Shown here: one piece after another, positions 61,501 through 64,000 of the stretch
How positions within the stretch are numbered: position 1 is the stretch's first letter
Layout: every line of letters starts with the position of its first letter
Source of the DNA: Scolanthus callimorphus
Taxonomy: Eukaryota; Cnidaria; Anthozoa; Actiniaria; Edwardsiidae
NCBI GenBank assembly: GCA_033964015.1
Contig: CM066925.1
Location: forward strand, 2,059,199-2,123,198
Direction: 5' to 3'
Length of the DNA stretch: 64,000 nucleotides
Translations under genes and position numbers: made by a program
Notes under the pieces: generated by a model
What the model saw: the letters and a program-made list of their open reading frames with translations, nothing else
Told to the model about the DNA's origin: nothing
Database searches by the model: none

Positions 61501-63795
61501 CTTTGTGCAACAGTACTTCACAATAAGTAAAATGCATACACCAGCGAGAAACGTTTGTCAGCAACAAATGATGTAATAAAATAGCAACTTAGCATTTAAG
61601 CAACCATAGCCATAAGACCAGCAAATATAGAGTTAGTCTTAAATATACACAAAAGTTGTTACTACACAAATTGCGAGCAGCGGTGTTTTTAAAAGTCTGG
61701 GTAGTTTTGGAAGGAAAAAGCGTAACGAAAACAACTACTTTAAAATCATGAAATCCAATCACATATCCTCTCACACCCACATGAAAACAGCGAAAAGACT
61801 TCAAGAGAAAATAATACAACATTTCCTGGAGCTCTAAACTTCTTTCGAGTCGTTTGGTCTGCTAGAGTAACACCACGCACTATGGTCATATTTGAAAAGG
61901 TTTGAAACTAAAAACACAGATGCAAACTCCGTACAGGAAAAATAAAACCGAGGAAGAGAAACAATTAAAGGCGAACTCAACACATAGCATCCATAAATAC
62001 ATACAAACTAAAACTAAAAGTTGCTTTCACATAATTGTCTGCTTTATAGAATGGCTAAGTATGGAAAATTGTGAAAACCGAATACTGAAAAATTCTCAGA
62101 ATAAACAACCTCGCACAGTATTGATATACGTGTTTTCAGTTTGGTATGATGCAATACAATACTGTCACCTGTGTAGAAGAGCTCAAATGGTCCATATTTC
62201 CCAACATAAGAAACAATTGTCATTTCAGCAACTCCTCGATGAAAAGCTCCGATTTCCGATGAAGTGAAAACAGACCCACTTTAGTGAAGGTAGAGAGGGC
62301 AGTTTGATAAGCTTGTGGGTAACAACGACTGGTTGTTCGACATGTGACCATAAACCGGTGGTGAATTATACATAATGGTGAGGCATTAGCATAATATTAC
62401 ATCCAAGGTGGTTCTGCATTATTCAGCCCTGTCACCTTAGCTTTGCTCCTCAAAGCATCTAATATGTATATGCTAAATACAATAACACTGGAATATTCCG
62501 CGAAATCGGTCAAATTTATAGTGAAATTTTAAAAGATTCAGTTTTCTGTATAGGGCAATTCAAATGAGTAACACAATTGTTACTATATTCCCCCAAAAAA
62601 AGTTTTAGATAGCAATACCCAAATTGAACAGCCTAATGTAGGATATCAGCAAACTCGCGAAGGAACGAACGGGCAGTTGAATTCTACTTACGTCACGTGA
62701 CGCCATATGGAATGGCCATACAGTAAATAATCAAATGCGATATTCATAAAATATTTCTAAAGCGGAGCGTTTTGGCGCCAAACGCACTCAAACTAATGAA
62801 AGCTGTAAGAAAGACTCAGTCCCATACCGTCCTGTTTTCTTGCTTTTAGGGAGGCACTTCAATGAAAAAACTAGATGCATACATAACCATTTTTTCTTAT
62901 CTACGGTGCTCCGCTGATGGCCCGCGTGAGCTCCGCTATAAAAAGATAACAAGCTATCTCGCTATCACCCTGGCCAAGGTCAAACAAGAGTCGGTAGGTC
63001 TCACCTTCTTCATTATCCGATTCTTCTCTTTCATCCTGAATGGAATAGAAATAACAAGAACTTTAGATGCGCACTAGAATCAACTCTTCTTTACGTTTCT
63101 ACTTATTACAGTTTTCAGGCTTTCAAAATTCCAGGACTTTCAAGGACTTATTCAAGGATGTTTAAAAAAATTTAATTCCCGCATTATAAGAACAACATGA
63201 GTATCCTTTGTTGGCACGTTGATATTTTTTGCAAATCTACAGGCCACGCTCATGAATGCATTGCAGTACTTGTATCAAAGTTTTGCATTCCCGTGCCTGC
63301 AGCCCTACAGACCCTTTTAACAAGTCCAGTCATGCATGTTTTCCGCGAATGAAGTCAAATGTATTCTTTTGAAATGTGTTCAATAGACCAGAAATTGAAA
63401 AGAATAAATGTGACGTCATTCGCGGAAAACATGCATGATTGGACTTATTAAAAGCGTCTATAGGCCGCGTACGCCACTGACAATACCAGACATGAATGCC
63501 AAATGGTTAGGTGACCCCCACACTAACAGCCCTATTATTATACCTCGCTTCCCTGAGTGCCCGCTTTAGCCAGTATCTCCTTGACCTTGATCTCCTCGTC
63601 ACCCTTCAGCTGGATTCTCTTGTCCTTCAGGTAGTGCGGCGTGTCGCGTCTTCGTAACCGATCGTGCCTTTCCGGGTGATCTTCGCCTTCAAATCGGATC
63701 ATGTGCTCGCGATCTTCGGCATCCGAGTCGTGTTCCTGATCCACATGTTCCTGGGACGAGAACAGCGAGCGAACGTAGTTGAGAAAAGACGCCAT
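35139..63795 (-). CDS. SCRIB: Scribble-family polarity scaffold, four PDZ domains and C-terminus; LRR half outside window
   Basis: Scribble organises epithelial basolateral polarity with Dlg and Lgl at the cell cortex. Exons, right to left: 63544-63795, 63005-63035, 60342-60442, 59457-59546, 58318-58398, 57597-57857, 57298-57390, 56534-56628, 56042-56122, 55729-55902, 55170-55244, 54716-54826, 51216-51275, 44568-44684, 44080-44196, 43417-43479, 42550-42798, 39025-39081, 36981-37037, 35139-35498. All have GT..AG borders and nearly all are phase 0. The first exon has the LRRRDTPHYLK block that follows the LRRs in Scribble. Four PDZ domains follow, then a Glu/Arg-rich coiled coil and the AEKRAQWRQQRM block seen near the vertebrate C-terminus. 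It lacks a C-terminal PDZ ligand. ATG 63793-63795 is probably internal, because no LRR is encoded in the window. One G appears lost at 56586-56587. About 840 codons are present. Confidence 0.93.
36226..36361. mobile_element. Foldback, ATTACACGGTGGC arms
   Basis: ATTACACGGTGGC..TGAAGATATGAGTTTTATTTTC and the inverse close a stem of about 60 bp, with AACAATATTTTAC near the loop. Related fragments lie at 39690-39715, 42405-42530 and 52555. Intron of SCRIB. Confidence 0.8.
39597..39656 (-). other. Candidate alternative first coding exon within Scribble
   Basis: A short minus-strand frame starts ATG (39654-39656), reads MTDIEDIMSTLRQWYLTRKM and ends exactly at a good donor (ATG|gtaaat, low end 39597). 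It is phase 0, as is the next Scribble exon 39025-39081, so splicing would give a short protein with only the coiled coil and C-terminus and no PDZ domain. This is inferred from sequence only. It could also be chance, or a first exon of another transcript. Confidence 0.4.
42143..42329. mobile_element. hAT-like MITE, CAGGGCTGCAAATT ends
   Basis: CAGGGCTGCAAATTGCG and AATTTGCAGCCCTG are inverted ends. The interior has several TTTTGCGAC words. Intron of SCRIB. Confidence 0.75.
42550..44196 (-). other. SCRIB: Scribble PDZ4
   Basis: Exons 44080-44196, 43417-43479 and 42550-42798 encode DVNFHKSPGEKLGISIRGG, AKGHPGNPLDKSDEGIFISK, VTEGAAAHKDTRLKVGQRILE and VNGISLLGATHLEAVRALRS. KLGISIRGGAxGHxGNP is the family signature of Scribble PDZ4. 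The last exon runs on into a Ser-rich then charged linker toward the coiled coil. Confidence 0.93.
48028..48156. mobile_element. Foldback, CCATTACCTGACTCGGGAAT arms
   Basis: Arms of about 55 bp end in CCGATATCGCTC around a CGTCGCTGCG loop. A half-copy with the same right arm lies at about 47162-47240. Intron of SCRIB. Confidence 0.8.
48319..48515. mobile_element. Foldback, AGGGGCCGACCATTTAACT arms
   Basis: AGGGGCCGACCATTTAACT and AGTTAAATGGTCGGCCCCT are exact inverse ends. Inside are a G-rich tract and, on the other arm, a C10 run. Intron of SCRIB. Confidence 0.8.
48866..49062. mobile_element. 197-bp foldback, AGACCCCGTCCACACTACAC arms
   Basis: AGACCCCGTCCACACTACAC and its exact inverse bound arms of about 60 bp including CGTTTTCAAACGAAAACGGA. 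Inner CGTCCACACT and AGTGTGGACG form a second stem. Likely TA flanks. Intron of SCRIB. Confidence 0.85.
49957..50051. repeat. 19-bp tandem repeat, five units
   Basis: Unit ATATTAGAACGTGCCAAAT. The fifth unit has one change (ACATTAG). Similar words (GTGCCAAAAATGTAAGAAC) occur singly near 52025 and 59770. Confidence 0.92.
50096..50207. mobile_element. Foldback, AGAGGTATTGAGTTGTGTGG arms
   Basis: AGAGGTATTGAGTTGTGTGG and its imperfect inverse CACACCACTCAAAACCTCT, then ATATTTACCACGC against GCGTGGTAAATAA. Intron of SCRIB. Confidence 0.75.
50348..50447. mobile_element. 100-bp MITE, perfect 43-bp arms, 11-bp target duplication
   Basis: Two 43-bp arms (AGTCTCCTACGCACCCGTGT.. and exact inverse) around a 14-bp CCCTCCCCACACCC spacer. 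AATGTTATGGT is repeated directly at 50337-50347 and 50448-50458. The arms have no mismatch, so insertion is recent. Confidence 0.9.
54407..54650. mobile_element. Foldback, AGACTGCTTGCAGACCCTTC ends
   Basis: Left AGACTGCTTGCAGACCC and TTGGCGAACGTCC; right GGACGTTCGCCAAGG and GATTGCAATCAGTCTAGTC. The interior is GC-rich with GCGCGAGGA-type words. Same family as 4838-4940 and as a fragment near 43335-43375. Intron of SCRIB, 66 bp from exon 54716-54826. Confidence 0.8.
55340..55545. mobile_element. Second copy of the 2801-3090 element, other orientation
   Basis: Shares TATATTCGGCGGTATTCCAC, CACGCTACAGAAAAT, GCGTGGTATAAAA and GGCATACTGCAGAATAT with the copy at 2801-3090. Confidence 0.65.
55729..56628 (-). 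other. SCRIB: Scribble PDZ2
   Basis: Exons 56534-56628, 56042-56122 and 55729-55902 encode ETITLKRGGDKGL, then FSIAGGLGSTPYKDGDP, GIFISKIAKGGTAEGDGRL, KIGDKVLS, INTRDMKMAKHDDAVNML and YVTLIVYRD. The first exon is 95 bp and needs one more G at 56586-56587 to read through GLGFSIAGG. The other exons are intact. Confidence 0.9.
56660..56790. mobile_element. Foldback with repeated GCGAGCAGTGGTTTCCTCC
   Basis: ATTACACTGCGAGCAGTG is present twice, each followed by GGTTTCCTCCKCCATTAGGAAACCAC; the inverse CCACTGCTCGCAG closes the structure. Intron of SCRIB. Confidence 0.7.
57422..57522. mobile_element. Short foldback, ATGATACAGCTCTCGTAAGA arms
   Basis: ATGATACAGCTCTCGTAAGATC and GATCTTACGAGTAGCTGTATCAT (each nearly the inverse of the other) around a 55-bp spacer. 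Lies between two SCRIB exons. Confidence 0.75.
57597..59546 (-). other. SCRIB: Scribble PDZ1
   Basis: Three exons (59457-59546, 58318-58398 and the start of 57597-57857) encode IEYTIHRDTKGLGINIAGG, KGSTPYKDNDE, GIFISRISENGPAGRDG, LKVGDKI and VNGVDISKATHHEAV. GLGINIAGG is the carboxylate-binding loop and the His of THHEAV starts helix B, making it a class I PDZ. The 3' part of the last exon is an acidic linker without domain signs. Confidence 0.92.
58890..59371. mobile_element. 480-bp foldback, arms of about 235 bp
   Basis: TTTAAGTGCCAC.. and ..GTGGCACTTTAAA pair almost throughout, through CAATAGAACAGTGGATAATG, GTGTTTTGCGCGC, CGTTCAACTA and GACGTAACAAC to a GGACGGGCTGTCC-like centre. Several small indels separate the arms. 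No coding sequence. Intron of SCRIB between PDZ1 exons. Confidence 0.85.
59699..59960. repeat. Repeats of ACAGTAAAAACYCGCATATAAGAAC
   Basis: ACAGTAAAAACTCGCATATA at 59700 and ACAGTAAAAACCCGCATATA at 59833, each followed by AAGAACCT-type words. TAAGAACCT and its inverse AGGTTCTTA recur through the block, so it is probably an element with repeated ends. Confidence 0.6.
60079..60288. mobile_element. 210-bp foldback, TAGACCAAATCGGCTAAC ends, short copy
   Basis: Ends TAGACCAAATCGGCTAAC and GTTAGCCGATTTGGTCTA are perfect inverses. TTTCAGATTATGTTATGATT and ATCATCACATGATCTGAATT lie within. It is the compact form of the element at 7077-7776. Intron of SCRIB. Confidence 0.85.
60443..63004. other. Scribble intron, AT-rich, no gene seen
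   Basis: A 2.6-kb intron between the acidic-linker exons. It is AT-rich with no clear foldback and no splice-bounded exon. A 121-codon plus-strand frame at 61902-62267 has no recognisable domain and lies antisense in the intron, so it is not called. Confidence 0.5.
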
Positions 63796-64000
63796 AGAAG
63801 AGAGACTTACAGGGATTAGCTAAACAGCTAAACATTAGCTAAAAGACACTCTTTATTGTTTTTAAAAGTTGCATTACGTTCGCTACTTCATTAGAATTGC
63901 TGGAAATAGGCCATAGATATCTTGTTATTCTGTAACATGCCGTGTATTTCAAGAAGTCCGACAGCTAGTATTTTGATTACATTCCTTCGTCTTCACGATT

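Noticed and set aside
61902..62267. 121-codon plus-strand frame
   Set aside because: No domain or splice signals. It is AT-rich and antisense within an intron.
1..64000. CRISPR array, bacterial operon or phage region
   Set aside because: Tandem arrays here have no unique spacers. Genes have introns and animal domains.

Overview
This window looks like nuclear DNA of an early-branching animal, most likely a cnidarian. That placement is an inference from three things: intron-rich animal genes (an insulin receptor substrate and a four-PDZ Scribble), short exons with GT..AG introns, and a very high density of small foldback (MITE-like) elements. No bacterial operons, CRISPR arrays, rRNA or tRNA genes were seen.

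Four genes can be supported. (1) 378-12785, minus strand: the 5' two thirds of a DDX54/Dbp10-type DEAD-box RNA helicase, 17 exons, running off the left edge. (2) 13321-13965, plus strand: an intronless 214-codon gene of unknown family, divergent from DDX54 across a 535-bp promoter with spaced CCAAT boxes. (3) 17493-28860, minus strand: a complete 8-exon insulin receptor substrate (PH + PTB + tyrosine-motif tail). (4) 35139-63795, minus strand: the 3' part of a Scribble-family polarity scaffold (four PDZ domains plus a coiled-coil C-terminus, 20 coding exons), whose leucine-rich-repeat half must lie to the right of the window. The genes serve ribosome biogenesis, insulin/growth signalling and cell polarity. 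I see no reason to think they form a functional cluster.

Introns and intergenic DNA are filled with short inverted-repeat elements. Several have clear TA or longer target duplications, one is nested inside another, and some recur as two or more copies in the window. There are also four long poly-C/poly-G tracts, four tandem-repeat arrays and a decayed non-LTR retrotransposon fragment.

The most useful hidden signal is eight apparent single-base indels, mostly at short homopolymers, inside otherwise well-preserved exons of all three conserved genes. They break simple open reading frames and point to consensus errors in the assembly rather than gene death. Other leads are a possible internal first exon that would give a PDZ-less Scribble isoform, a Grb2-biased tyrosine code in the IRS tail, and a non-GT donor in DDX54. 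I found no wholly new biological system that I could defend.
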